64,000 bases of DNA, from contig NZ_JAJAPX010000001.1 in NCBI RefSeq assembly GCF_020523965.1, positions 682,001-746,000 of the forward strand, in the 5' to 3' direction. Below the pieces are notes generated by a model. It was given only the letters and a program-made list of their open reading frames with translations. It was not told where the DNA came from and searched no databases. Both the position numbers and the translations under genes were made by a program. Shown here one piece after another: positions 53,293 to 62,431 of the stretch (position 1 is the first letter of the stretch; every line of letters begins with the position of its first letter). Source of the DNA: Neotamlana sargassicola (GTDB lineage: Bacteria > Bacteroidota > Bacteroidia > Flavobacteriales > Flavobacteriaceae).

Positions 53293-54927
53293 ATGAAAAA
53301 ATTATTAAAAAGAAAAGTAATTATTCCCGTTTTACTTTGTGCTGTATTTTTAACAACTTCAGCATTTAAAAACGATTTTTTTGAAATTGCAAAGCAAATT
53401 GAAATTTTCACTATGCTCTTTAAGGAAATCAACATGAATTATGTTGATGATACCAACCCTGGCGAACTTATGGATACCGCTATAAAAAGCATGCTTGCCG
53501 ATTTAGATCCGTACACCAATTTCATGAACGAACAAGATGTTGAAGCGGCAAGAATTAACAACACTGGCGATTATACAGGCATTGGAGCCAAAGTAAAAAC
53601 CTTAAAAGATAAATTATTAATTATTGAACCTTACAAAGATTATCCTGCGGATAAAGCGGGCCTTAAAGCCGGGGACGAAATTATTAAAGTTGGCAACACT
53701 TCTATTTTAGATTATAAAGACGATGCGGGTAACTTATTAAAAGGTACCGCCGGATCGCAAGTTGAAGTCACTTTTAATAGACAAGGCAAAACACAAACTA
53801 CAACCATTAAGCGCGCCGAAGTAGAAATTAAAGCTGTGCCTCATTTTTCAATGATAAACAATAACACAGGTTATATTGTTTTAAGTTCCTTTAGCCGTAA
53901 AGCGCATAGCGAAACCAATTATGCACTGCGCGATTTAAAAGCACAAGGTGCTAAACGTATTATTTTAGATTTACGCGGAAACCCTGGTGGATTGGTTAAC
54001 GAAGCTATAAAAATTGTTAACCTATTTGTACCCAAAGGTCAATTGGTAGTAACCACTAAATCTAAAGTTAAAAAATACAACCGTACATATTACACACAAA
54101 ACGACCCTATTGATACCGAAATTCCTTTGGTTATTTTAATTGATGGTAAAAGCGCTTCGGCTAGCGAAATTGTATCTGGATCTTTACAAGATTTAGATCG
54201 TGCTGTAATCGTGGGTTCTCGTAGCTTTGGAAAAGGTTTAGTGCAACGCCCAAAAGAATTAACATATGGAACACAAATAAAAATTACTATTTCGCGCTAT
54301 TACACGCCTTCTGGCCGTTGTATTCAAGCTTTAGATTATTGGCATAGAAACGAAAACGGAGAAGCTGTTCGTGTAAAACAAGAAAATTACAACGAATTTA
54401 AAACTAAAAACGGACGTAAAGTGTTTGATGGTGGTGGTGTTTTCCCAGATGTTTTAATAGGAAGTTATAAAACCTCACCCATAACATCTGCAATTGTTAA
54501 TAACGATTTAGTGTTTAACTATGCAACAAACTATTATTACAAACATAAAATTAACGATATTAACAGTTTAAAATTAAATGATACCGATTTTAAAGACTTT
54601 AAAAATTATTTAAAAACTAACAATTTTACTTTCGAAACCGATACAGAGAAAGCGCTAAGAAAAGCCTTCGAAATTGCTAAAAAAGAAGAATTAAACGATA
54701 ATATAAATACAGATTATAACACGTTAATTTCAAATTTAAACAAATCGAAATCAACTGTAATCGACGAAAATAAAGACTATTTACTTAACAAACTTACAGA
54801 AGAAATAGTAAAACAATATGCCTACCGAGAAGGTTTATACGACTATTATAAAATACACGATAACGACATAAAAAAAGCTACCGAAATACTTGGTAACCTA
54901 AGTACCTATTCTGGATATTTAAATTAA
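53293..54927 (+). CDS. S41 family C-terminal processing peptidase
   Basis: 544 residues. Signal peptide or N-terminal anchor (about 8-25), PDZ domain (about 95-180; GIGAKVKTLKDKLLIIEPYKDYPADKAGLKAGDEIIKVG), catalytic Ser in DGKSASASEIVSG and Lys in GSRSFGKGLVQ, the Ser-Lys pair of tail-specific proteases. The C-terminal part after about 400 is helical. It cleaves periplasmic proteins near their C-termini. It starts 13 bases after rnpA. Confidence 0.93.
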   Translation: MKKLLKRKVIIPVLLCAVFLTTSAFKNDFFEIAKQIEIFTMLFKEINMNYVDDTNPGELMDTAIKSMLADLDPYTNFMNEQDVEAARINNTGDYTGIGAKVKTLKDKLLIIEPYKDYPADKAGLKAGDEIIKVGNTSILDYKDDAGNLLKGTAGSQVEVTFNRQGKTQTTTIKRAEVEIKAVPHFSMINNNTGYIVLSSFSRKAHSETNYALRDLKAQGAKRIILDLRGNPGGLVNEAIKIVNLFVPKGQLVVTTKSKVKKYNRTYYTQNDPIDTEIPLVILIDGKSASASEIVSGSLQDLDRAVIVGSRSFGKGLVQRPKELTYGTQIKITISRYYTPSGRCIQALDYWHRNENGEAVRVKQENYNEFKTKNGRKVFDGGGVFPDVLIGSYKTSPITSAIVNNDLVFNYATNYYYKHKINDINSLKLNDTDFKDFKNYLKTNNFTFETDTEKALRKAFEIAKKEELNDNINTDYNTLISNLNKSKSTVIDENKDYLLNKLTEEIVKQYAYREGLYDYYKIHDNDIKKATEILGNLSTYSGYLN

Positions 54928-55006
54928 AATACCGTTGAAATATGCTGTATAACAGTATATAGCTTCGATTTCATTTAAAAATATTATATTTATCACATAG
55001 GTTGCT

Positions 55007-55861
55007 ATGAACAAAGTTTTAATAATTATACTTCTCAATTTTATTTCAATTTTAAGTTTTTCGCAAGAAAATTTAAAACACGAAGTCTATTTTGAAACTG
55101 ATGAATTCGTAGTACCAAATACAGAAACTAATAGGCTTTTATTATTTATTTCTAAATTAACCGATGTAGATATAGAAACTATATCTATTTTTGGATTTTG
55201 TGATGATAGAGGCGCCGATACTTACAATTTAAAACTCTCACAACAACGTGCCGAAGCAATAAAAACTATTTTTTCTGAAAACGAAATTAGCGAATCATTA
55301 ATTACAAACGTAGATGGTAAAGGCGAAATTTTATTAAAAATAGTTGAAGAAAAAAACCTGTTAAAAATTAGAGGTTTAAATCGAAAAGTTGAAATTATTG
55401 TTACACCAAAACCACCTAAACCTGTAGTTAAAGCTGTTGAAATAATACAACCACCTAAAGAAAAAACCGTTGTCGAAAAAATTAACGAAAGCGTTAAAGG
55501 CGATAAAATAATTTTTAAAGATATTTTATTTAAAACAGGTTATGCTACTGTTACTCCAGCAACTAAAAAAAACTTAACTGCCATAGCTGAAGCATTAGCC
55601 AACAGACCAGATATTTACTTTACCATTCAAGGGCATGTGTGTTGTACAAAATATTCACGCGATGCTATAGACAGGAAAACAAAACTTAGAAATTTATCGG
55701 AAGCTCGAGCAAAATATGTTTACGATTATTTTGCGAAAAAAGGCGTAGATAAAAAACGCATGAGACATCTAGGAATGCGACGTAAATTTCCATTAGGTGG
55801 CGATCCTAAATTCGATCGTCGTGTTGAAATTGTAATCAATTACGTAGATAATGCCAACTAA
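55007..55861 (+). CDS. Exported protein with two OmpA-like domains
   Basis: 284 residues with a signal peptide (about 1-19, LSFSQ). Two OmpA-like peptidoglycan-binding regions are visible: residues about 25-130 (YFETDEF, FGFCDDRGADTYNLKLSQQRAEAIKTIF, NRKVEIIV) and about 165-284 (DILFKTGYATVTPATKKNLTAIAEAL, GHVCC, NLSEARAKYVYDYFAKKGVDKKRMRHLGMRR, FDRRVEIVINY). It probably holds the envelope to the wall. The T9SS type B gene follows by five bases, so it may anchor or serve that protein. Confidence 0.85.
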   Translation: MNKVLIIILLNFISILSFSQENLKHEVYFETDEFVVPNTETNRLLLFISKLTDVDIETISIFGFCDDRGADTYNLKLSQQRAEAIKTIFSENEISESLITNVDGKGEILLKIVEEKNLLKIRGLNRKVEIIVTPKPPKPVVKAVEIIQPPKEKTVVEKINESVKGDKIIFKDILFKTGYATVTPATKKNLTAIAEALANRPDIYFTIQGHVCCTKYSRDAIDRKTKLRNLSEARAKYVYDYFAKKGVDKKRMRHLGMRRKFPLGGDPKFDRRVEIVINYVDNAN

Positions 55862-55866
55862 ATGTT

Positions 55867-57270
55867 ATGCGCTTCAAAACCTTATATATATTCGTTATTT
55901 TAATTGTTTTTCAGTTAAAACTAACAGCGCAAACTTATGTTCCAGATAATAATTTTGAACAAGCATTAATTAATTTAGGTTACGACACTGCACCTATAGA
56001 CAATTTTGTGCCCACAGCTAATATTAACACCATTACAAACTTAGATGTTTCTGCACAAAATATAAGCGATTTAACAGGAATAGAAGATTTTACAAACCTA
56101 ATAAGTTTAGACTGTTCACAAAACCTATTAACAACCTTAAATGTATCTCAAAATAGCTTATTAACAGAGTTATATATTCACAATAACTTGCTAACAAATA
56201 TTGATGTTTCAAACCTTAAAGCACTAAAAATTTTATGGTGTTACTCAAACAACTTAAACACTTTAAATGTTATTAACAATACAAGTTTAATTTCGTTAGT
56301 TTGTTGGAATAATAATCTATCCGTTTTAAACGTAACTAACAATACAGCATTAACCGTATTGGTTTGTGAAGAAAATAATATATCGAACCTAGATATAACT
56401 CAAAATACAGCATTAAATAGATTGCAGTGTGGTAACAACACATTAAATAATTTAAACCTAAAAGAAAATACAAATTTAACCTATTTGACTTGTGAAAATA
56501 ACCAACTAACAACACTAGATATTAGTGAAAATAAAGCGCTAAAAACAGTAATTTGTAGTAACAATAATTTTAAAACGCTTGATTTTTCTAAGAATTCAAA
56601 CCTATCTTATTTAGATTGTAATACAAACGAATTATGTACCTTAAACCTTAAAAACGGTAATAATTCTGCTATAACTTTTATAGATTTTAGCAATAACGAT
56701 TTTTTAAATTGTGTAGTTGTAGATAATGAAAATGATGATTTTAGTACTTGGCAACCAACTAATTTTAACAATTATACAAATACTGTTGAAACTTGTAGTG
56801 TTTTTGTTCCCGTAGATGAAATTGATGATTTTATAGGAACAACCTACACCTTACCAACTTTAACAAACGGTAATTATTTCACCGAATCTGATGCCAACGG
56901 AACACCTTTAAGCGCTGGAGATGTTATTAACCAATCGCAATTAATTTACATTTATAATGCAACCGTATGCGATAGTAATGAATCAAATTTTTATGTTTTT
57001 ATAACAGATTCAGATTATTATATTCCAAAATATTTTACACCTAATAACGATGGTAGCCACGACTTATGGCAGGTTATAGATAATACTAATGTTATTAACA
57101 CAATTAGTATTTACAATAAATACGGAAAACTTATAAAATTTTTAGCACAAGGTATTTTAGAATGGGATGGCACTTTTAAAGGTAACCATTTACCAACCGA
57201 CGATTATTGGTATGTTATAAGTTTTAATACTGGTGAAGTTTTATGGGGCCATTTTACATTAAAACGCTAA
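55867..57270 (+). CDS. Leucine-rich-repeat protein with T9SS type B sorting domain
   Basis: 467 residues. Signal peptide (about 1-21, LTAQT). About ten repeats of 21 residues between roughly 50 and 270 have the pattern LxxLxCxxNxLxxLxxxxNxxL (for example LISLDCSQNLLTTLNVSQNS). The C-terminal 90 residues (FTPNNDGSHDLWQV...ISIYNKYGKLIKFL...GTFKGNHLPTDDYWYVI) are the gliding-motility-associated type B tail. Type B cargo is exported by T9SS and often stays on the cell surface. A binding role is inference. Its last four bases overlap the convergent ElaA-like gene. Confidence 0.9.
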   Translation: MRFKTLYIFVILIVFQLKLTAQTYVPDNNFEQALINLGYDTAPIDNFVPTANINTITNLDVSAQNISDLTGIEDFTNLISLDCSQNLLTTLNVSQNSLLTELYIHNNLLTNIDVSNLKALKILWCYSNNLNTLNVINNTSLISLVCWNNNLSVLNVTNNTALTVLVCEENNISNLDITQNTALNRLQCGNNTLNNLNLKENTNLTYLTCENNQLTTLDISENKALKTVICSNNNFKTLDFSKNSNLSYLDCNTNELCTLNLKNGNNSAITFIDFSNNDFLNCVVVDNENDDFSTWQPTNFNNYTNTVETCSVFVPVDEIDDFIGTTYTLPTLTNGNYFTESDANGTPLSAGDVINQSQLIYIYNATVCDSNESNFYVFITDSDYYIPKYFTPNNDGSHDLWQVIDNTNVINTISIYNKYGKLIKFLAQGILEWDGTFKGNHLPTDDYWYVISFNTGEVLWGHFTLKR

Positions 57271-57710
57271 TTTTTAAGCATTGCTATATGCGGTATACCA
57301 TCTTCAAGATACTCCTCTCCTATTTCGTTAAATCCTAAGCTGTTATAAAACTTTTTTAAATAACATTGTGCAGAAATTTTTATTTCTGTTTCGTTAAAAT
57401 ACTTACTAACCGCAGTTATTGAAGCTTTCATTATATCGTAACCGTATTTATGTTTGCGTTCGTTTTGCGCCACTACTACTCTACCAATGCTTGATTTTTC
57501 AAAATAATCACCAGGTTTAAAAATGCGTGTATAAGCCACTATTTTTTCATTTTTAAAACCTAATACATGAATCGCTTTTTGGTCTTTATAATCTATATCT
57601 TGGTAAACACAATCTTGTTCTACTACAAATACCTCGCTTCGTAATTGTAATATATTATACAGCTCGTTGGTAGTAAGTTCGTTAAATGTTTTAGTTTGTA
57701 TGGTTAGCAT
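57267..57710 (-). CDS. GNAT family N-acetyltransferase, ElaA-like
   Basis: 147 residues. The start (TKTFNELTTNELYNILQLRSEVFVVEQDCVYQDIDYKDQKAIHVLG) is the ElaA type, and the acetyl-CoA loop reads VVVAQNERKHKYGYDIMK. Substrate unknown for the family. It lies 60 bases after the CDF gene on the same strand and may be its downstream partner in transcription. Confidence 0.88.
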   Translation of the reverse strand: MLTIQTKTFNELTTNELYNILQLRSEVFVVEQDCVYQDIDYKDQKAIHVLGFKNEKIVAYTRIFKPGDYFEKSSIGRVVVAQNERKHKYGYDIMKASITAVSKYFNETEIKISAQCYLKKFYNSLGFNEIGEEYLEDGIPHIAMLKN

Positions 57711-57770
57711 ATATAAGTTTTACTAATTAGTAGTTGTCACCTAGAGCGAAATCGAAAGGTTTTAAAAAAA

Positions 57771-58688
57771 TTAATCCTGAACAATAATATCTTTTATATC
57801 ATCTTTATTAAACTCAGGTTGAATAGTAACGTGGTTAATATTAAATTTTTCTTGTAATACAGCTTCAATGGTTAATAAAATAGCATCAAAATCTGTGATG
57901 TTAACATCTTCAATTAAATCTAAATGTGCTTCTAAATGCAATTCATCATCACTTAAATTCCAAATGTGTACATGATGTAATTTTTTTACTTTTGGTAACT
58001 TGTTAACTTCGTTTACAACTTCTTTAATGTCAATATGTTCTGGTGTGAATAACATTAACATTTTGGTAGAAGATTTTAATAAAAAATACCCAACCCAAAT
58101 TAAATACAAAGCAATTAAAAAAGTGAGTAAACTATCTACCCAAAACATATTAAAATACTTCATTAACAAGCCACCAACTAAAACAGCAATACTTGCTAAC
58201 ATATCTGTTAATAAATGTATGTAAGCAGATTTTATATTAATATTATTATTAGATTCTTTTTTTAGCAAATACACACTAAATCCGTTTCCTAAAATAGCCA
58301 CAAGCGCAAGTATTATAACTAAATTAGATTCAATGGTTTGCGGATTTTTAAAACGCTGTACAGCTTCTTTAATTAAAATAATAGCAACAATTATTAAAGT
58401 AGAAGCATTTATAAAAGCTGCTAAAATTTCGGCACGCTTATAACCAAAAGTACGTTGTTCTGAAGCCTCTTTTTTTGCTAATTTATTAGCTATATAACTA
58501 ACTATAAGCGATAAAACATCACTAAAATTATGCAATGCATCGCTTAATAGAGATAAACTACCAGAAATTAAACCACCAATTACTTGAGATGCTGTAATAA
58601 CTATATTTAATAATATAGAAACTAACAGATTCTGTCCATTTAAATCTTTATAATGAGTATTTTGGCTATGCGAATGTTTGTGTTCCAT
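57771..58688 (-). CDS. Cation diffusion facilitator (zinc-type exporter)
   Basis: 305 residues with a His-rich N-terminus (MEHKHSHSQNTHY) and six helices. The metal sites HNFSD in helix 2 and HLLTD in helix 5 are the HxxxD pairs of zinc-type CDF proteins. The cytoplasmic C-terminal domain (about 215-290; LHHVHIWNLSDDELHLEAHLDL) binds metal too. It probably exports zinc against proton entry. Directly downstream of rpiB, five bases away. Confidence 0.92.
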   Translation of the reverse strand: MEHKHSHSQNTHYKDLNGQNLLVSILLNIVITASQVIGGLISGSLSLLSDALHNFSDVLSLIVSYIANKLAKKEASEQRTFGYKRAEILAAFINASTLIIVAIILIKEAVQRFKNPQTIESNLVIILALVAILGNGFSVYLLKKESNNNINIKSAYIHLLTDMLASIAVLVGGLLMKYFNMFWVDSLLTFLIALYLIWVGYFLLKSSTKMLMLFTPEHIDIKEVVNEVNKLPKVKKLHHVHIWNLSDDELHLEAHLDLIEDVNITDFDAILLTIEAVLQEKFNINHVTIQPEFNKDDIKDIIVQD

Positions 58689-58693
58689 TCATA

Positions 58694-59128
58694 TTAACAA
58701 GATAACGGAATTTTATCTACACGACGTTGATGACGACCACCTTCAAATTCTGTATTTAAAAACGTTTCAACCATTTCAACAGCTTGTTCTATAGCTGTAA
58801 ATCGCGAAGGAATGCATAATATGTTAGCATTATTATGGCCTCGAATAAGTTCAACAATTTCTTTAGTCCAACATAAACCAGCACGAATACCTTGATGCTT
58901 ATTAGCTGTAATAGCAACACCATTGGCACTACCACAAATTAAAATACCAAAAGTAGCTTTTTGGTTGGTAACATCTGTGGCAACTGGATGAACAAAATCT
59001 GGATAGTCTACACTATCTTTACTATCTGTACCGTGATTTAAAACGGTATATCCTTGTTCTTCAAGATATTTTACAATTGCGAATTTATAATCGGTACCAG
59101 CGTGGTCGTTTCCTATAGAAATTGTCAT
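58694..59128 (-). CDS. rpiB: Ribose-5-phosphate isomerase B
   Basis: 144 residues. Start MTISIGNDHAGTDYKFAIVKYL, catalytic Cys in LICGSANGVAITANKHQGIRAGLCW, and HNNANILCIPSRFT are those of RpiB. It interconverts ribose and ribulose 5-phosphate. It heads a short minus-strand group with the CDF and perhaps ElaA genes and is divergent from rnr across the 687-bp gap. Confidence 0.95.
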   Translation of the reverse strand: MTISIGNDHAGTDYKFAIVKYLEEQGYTVLNHGTDSKDSVDYPDFVHPVATDVTNQKATFGILICGSANGVAITANKHQGIRAGLCWTKEIVELIRGHNNANILCIPSRFTAIEQAVEMVETFLNTEFEGGRHQRRVDKIPLSC

Positions 59129-59216
59129 TTTTTTATACTTTAATATATGTATACAAAGGTAACGAATTAGTATTTAGATAGCTATTCTGTAAAAAAACTT
59201 ATCATTTATATTAACA

Positions 59217-59596
59217 TGTTAATAATCTCGTGTTTTTTACAAAAGCTGTGTATTAGTTTTTCATTACCTGTTAATAACTGTTGATATGTTTATAAAATAT
59301 TTATTTGGTTTTTATCTAAAAAATTACAATCCGTAACGTTTACGTAACACACAAATAAGTTAATGTAAATTTTTAGTTAACTTATAAGCACTAAAATGTA
59401 CAGTTATAAGCTATGTTAACTAAATATTTTATTAAAAATTTACTGTTAGTTTAGTTATTAACAGCTGTTAATAGTAAAATAAAAAAGCTTAAAAATTAAC
59501 AAGTTAAGTATGTTCATAAATGTTAATTACCTATCAATAGTTTTAAATAACATACTTTTCAAAATAAAAATCTAAAAAGTTATACCGCTATTAACA
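59217..59596. other. Cluster of TGTTAATA/TATTAACA motifs in the rpiB-rnr gap
   Basis: The gap 59129-59815 has no gene. It holds five exact copies of TGTTAATA or its complement at 59217, 59269, 59456, 59466 and 59589, plus near copies at 59279, 59414 and 59521. Two copies form a perfect 18-bp palindrome at 59456-59473. TTATTAACA differs from the bacterial DnaA box TTATNCACA by one base outside N. This could be a replication origin or a regulator-binding array. The AT content is very high, so chance copies are also possible. Confidence 0.4.
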
Positions 59597-59711
59597 AACA
59601 ATAATCATCATCAATATTTTTTTAAAATTTTTAAAAGAAAAAGATATTATAATATATAGTGTGAATAACTTCAATTTAACATTAATTAAAACGTTTTACA
59701 TTTTATTATTG

Positions 59712-59719
59712 TAGCTTTG
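59712..59719 (+). promoter_or_regulatory. -7 promoter element TAGCTTTG of rnr
   Basis: Perfect TAnnTTTG followed by T, giving a leader of about 90 bases before the ATG at 59816. Confidence 0.55.
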
Positions 59720-59815
59720 TGTAAACAAATAGCTATTACTTCGCCTTTTTAAGCTATTTTTATAACAGGCTTTCTAATATTTTGTTATTAGGAATTAAAA
59801 GATTACTCAAATTAT

Positions 59816-62050
59816 ATGAGCAGAAAAAGAAAAGGAAAATCCAGAAAAAACGGTATTTCCAACCTTACAAATACAATATTAAGTATATTAAAAAAAGAAC
59901 GTAACCAAGCGTTTAACTACAAACAAATAGCAGCAAAACTTGGTGTTAACGATGCTAGCAGCCGTAACCAAATTATAAAAACTTTAGCTAAACTTGCAGC
60001 TAAACAAGAAATTGAACAAGTAGATCGTGGTAAATTTAAAGCCGTTGTTAATACCGAATATTACGCCGGTATTTTAGATTTATCGTCGCGTGGATCTGGT
60101 TATATTATTTGCGACGAGTTTGAAGAAGATATATACGTAGCTTCAAACAATATTAATCGTGCGTTAAACGGTGACGAAGTAGAATTTTACTTATACAAAC
60201 GCCGTAAACGCGGCAAAATGGAAGGTGAAATTACCCAAGTTTTAAAACGAGATAAAAGTGAGTATGTAGGTGTAATTCAATTACATAGTAATTATGCATT
60301 TGTAGTGCCAGATAGTACAAAAATGTATAAAGATATTTTTGTACCCATAAATAAAACTTTTAAGGCTGAAGATGGAGATAAAGTATTAGTAAAACTTGAA
60401 GATTGGCCAGAAAAAGCCGATTCACCTTACGGAAAAGTAATAAAAGTCCTGGGTAAACCTGGAGAACACAATACAGAAATTCATGCTATTTTAGCAGATT
60501 ATGGCTTACCAAGCGAGTTTCCAGAAGCCGTTGAAGCTTATGCAAATGAGTTAGATACATCTATAACCGAAGCCGAAATAGCAAAACGCCGCGATATGCG
60601 TAAAGATTTAACCTTTACCATCGACCCGAAAGACGCAAAAGATTTTGATGATGCTTTATCATTTACAAAATTAGAAAATGGTTTATTCGAAGTTGGTATT
60701 CATATAGCGGATGTATCGCATTATTTGCAAGAAGGAACTGTTTTAGATGATGAAGCGTACGAGCGAGCTACATCGGTTTATTTAGTAGATAGAGTTGTGC
60801 CAATGCTGCCCGAAGTATTATCTAACAATGCCTGTTCATTGCGTCCGCATGAAGAAAAATATACATTTTCAGCAGTATTTACTCTAAACGATAAAGCTGA
60901 AATAAAAGACCAATGGTTTGGCAGAACCGTAACTTACAGTGATGCTCGTTTTGCTTACGAAGAAGCTCAGGCAATAATTGAAAATAATTCCGGTGTCTCG
61001 CTGAGTGCAATCGAAACGTTAAAAATCAATACTGAAATTCCAGAAGAAGTATCATTAACAGGAAAAACATACCAAACAAAACCGGAAATTGCCGAAGCCG
61101 TTTTAGTATTAGATAAACTTGCTAAAAAAATGCGTGGTGTTCGTATGCAATCTGGAGCTATTTCTTTTGATAAAGTTGAAGTAAAATTTAACTTAGATGA
61201 AAATAATGATCCGGTTGGGGTTTTCTTTAAAACCAGTAAAGATGCTAATAAGTTAATTGAAGAATTTATGCTTCTTGCTAACCGAAAAGTATCGGAATTT
61301 ATTGGTAAACAATCACCTAAAAAAACCTTTGTTTACAGAGTTCATGACGAGCCAGACGAAAGTAAATTAGCCAGTTTACAAGGTGTTGTAAAACGTTTTG
61401 GTTATAAACTCGATTTTAAAGATAGAAAATCTACTTCAGCGTCATTAAATAATTTACTTAAAGAAGTTAATGGTAAAAAAGAACAAAATTTAGTAGATAC
61501 TTTAGCCATACGAAGTATGAGTAAAGCCGAATATTCTACACACAATATTGGGCATTATGGTTTAGCATTCGATTATTACAGTCACTTTACATCGCCTATA
61601 CGACGTTATCCAGACGTTATGGCACACCGATTACTACAACACTATTTAGATGGCGGAAAAAGCGCTAATGAGGATGTTTACGAAGAAAAATGTAAACACT
61701 CCAGCGATATGGAAAATTTAGCTACAAAAGCCGAACGTGATTCTATTAAATACATGCAAATTCGCTTTATGGAAGATCATAAAGATGAAGAATTTATAGG
61801 CGTTATTTCTGGAGTAACAGATTGGGGTATTTATGTTGAAATTATTTCGAATAAATGTGAAGGTATGGTAAGTGTTCGTGATATGACAGACGATCATTAT
61901 GCTTTCGATCAAGAACTTTATGCTATGGTTGGGAGAAGTAATAAAATTGTTTACCAACTTGGTGATGAAGTTGTTGTAAAAGTAAAAAATACCGATTTAG
62001 TTAAAAAACACCTCGATTTTACATTAATTGGAAAGGCAGAAGAGGTATAA
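59816..62050 (+). CDS. rnr: Ribonuclease R
   Basis: 744 residues. N-terminal winged-helix-like part (about 15-75), two cold-shock domains (about 80-220), RNB exonuclease domain with the acidic cluster TIDPKDAKDFDDA (268-280), then an S1 domain (about 655-740; EFIGVISGVTDWGIYVEI). The basic N-terminus (SRKRKGKSRKN) is typical. It degrades structured RNA 3' to 5'. Confidence 0.97.
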   Translation: MSRKRKGKSRKNGISNLTNTILSILKKERNQAFNYKQIAAKLGVNDASSRNQIIKTLAKLAAKQEIEQVDRGKFKAVVNTEYYAGILDLSSRGSGYIICDEFEEDIYVASNNINRALNGDEVEFYLYKRRKRGKMEGEITQVLKRDKSEYVGVIQLHSNYAFVVPDSTKMYKDIFVPINKTFKAEDGDKVLVKLEDWPEKADSPYGKVIKVLGKPGEHNTEIHAILADYGLPSEFPEAVEAYANELDTSITEAEIAKRRDMRKDLTFTIDPKDAKDFDDALSFTKLENGLFEVGIHIADVSHYLQEGTVLDDEAYERATSVYLVDRVVPMLPEVLSNNACSLRPHEEKYTFSAVFTLNDKAEIKDQWFGRTVTYSDARFAYEEAQAIIENNSGVSLSAIETLKINTEIPEEVSLTGKTYQTKPEIAEAVLVLDKLAKKMRGVRMQSGAISFDKVEVKFNLDENNDPVGVFFKTSKDANKLIEEFMLLANRKVSEFIGKQSPKKTFVYRVHDEPDESKLASLQGVVKRFGYKLDFKDRKSTSASLNNLLKEVNGKKEQNLVDTLAIRSMSKAEYSTHNIGHYGLAFDYYSHFTSPIRRYPDVMAHRLLQHYLDGGKSANEDVYEEKCKHSSDMENLATKAERDSIKYMQIRFMEDHKDEEFIGVISGVTDWGIYVEIISNKCEGMVSVRDMTDDHYAFDQELYAMVGRSNKIVYQLGDEVVVKVKNTDLVKKHLDFTLIGKAEEV

Positions 62051-62082
62051 AATTTTTAACCTTTAAAAGAAATAAAGGGCTT

Positions 62083-62120
62083 AAGCATTCTAATTTGTAC
62101 AAATTAGAATGCTTTTTTTT
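62083..62120 (+). terminator. Terminator after rnr
   Basis: Stem of 14 perfect pairs (62083-62096 with 62101-62114), loop GTAC, then eight T residues. The whole stem and loop form a 32-base perfect palindrome. Confidence 0.9.
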
Positions 62121-62233
62121 CGCTTTTATCTAATAAGTAATATTTTAAATTCGTTACAAAACTTTAGTATTCTTCTTAATTAATTAACTCTTTTTGTATA
62201 AATATACTTAATCTAAGTACGTATTATTTTATT

Positions 62234-62247
62234 AATACTTAAGTATT
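62234..62247. promoter_or_regulatory. Palindrome AATACTTAAGTATT upstream of narK
   Basis: Perfect 14-bp palindrome made of AATACTT and AAGTATT half-sites. The same half-site recurs at 62380-62386 and in the palindrome at 62389-62406. These are candidate operators of an unidentified regulator of the nitrate transporter gene. Confidence 0.45.
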
Positions 62248-62349
62248 TAGTTGATATAAATGAGTCAAATTTTATATTGTTTAATTTTAAATCACTAAAA
62301 TTAAGGTATTTGTAAAAAACACAAATATGTAAAAAAGCAGTTTTTAAAA

Positions 62350-62361
62350 TGATAAAAATCA
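62350..62361. promoter_or_regulatory. FNR/Crp-like box TGATAAAAATCA upstream of narK
   Basis: Matches TGATnnnnATCA, the core of the FNR-family site, two bases upstream of the -7 element. At this position, inside the spacer region, it would more likely repress or need a different polymerase contact than the usual -41.5 activator site. Confidence 0.5.
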
Positions 62362-62363
62362 TG

Positions 62364-62371
62364 TATGTTTG
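62364..62371 (+). promoter_or_regulatory. -7 promoter element TATGTTTG of narK
   Basis: Perfect TAnnTTTG followed by T, giving a leader of about 55 bases that contains the palindrome at 62389-62406. Confidence 0.55.
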
Positions 62372-62388
62372 TAATATATAAGTATTTT

Positions 62389-62406
62389 ATAAGTATTAAT
62401 ACTTAT
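62389..62406. promoter_or_regulatory. 18-bp palindrome in the narK leader
   Basis: Perfect palindrome ATAAGTATTAATACTTAT, just downstream of the expected transcription start. It carries the half-sites seen at 62234-62247, so a dimeric repressor could block transcription from here. Confidence 0.45.
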
Positions 62407-62431
62407 TTTTTAATCTTAATCGCAGACAATT

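Noticed and set aside
54939-54960. Imperfect hairpin after the S41 protease gene as terminator
   Set aside because: Short stem with no T run; it cannot be supported.
62083-62114. 32-bp perfect palindrome after rnr as an attachment or recombination site
   Set aside because: It is followed by eight T residues at the end of a gene and works as a terminator; no integrase is near.
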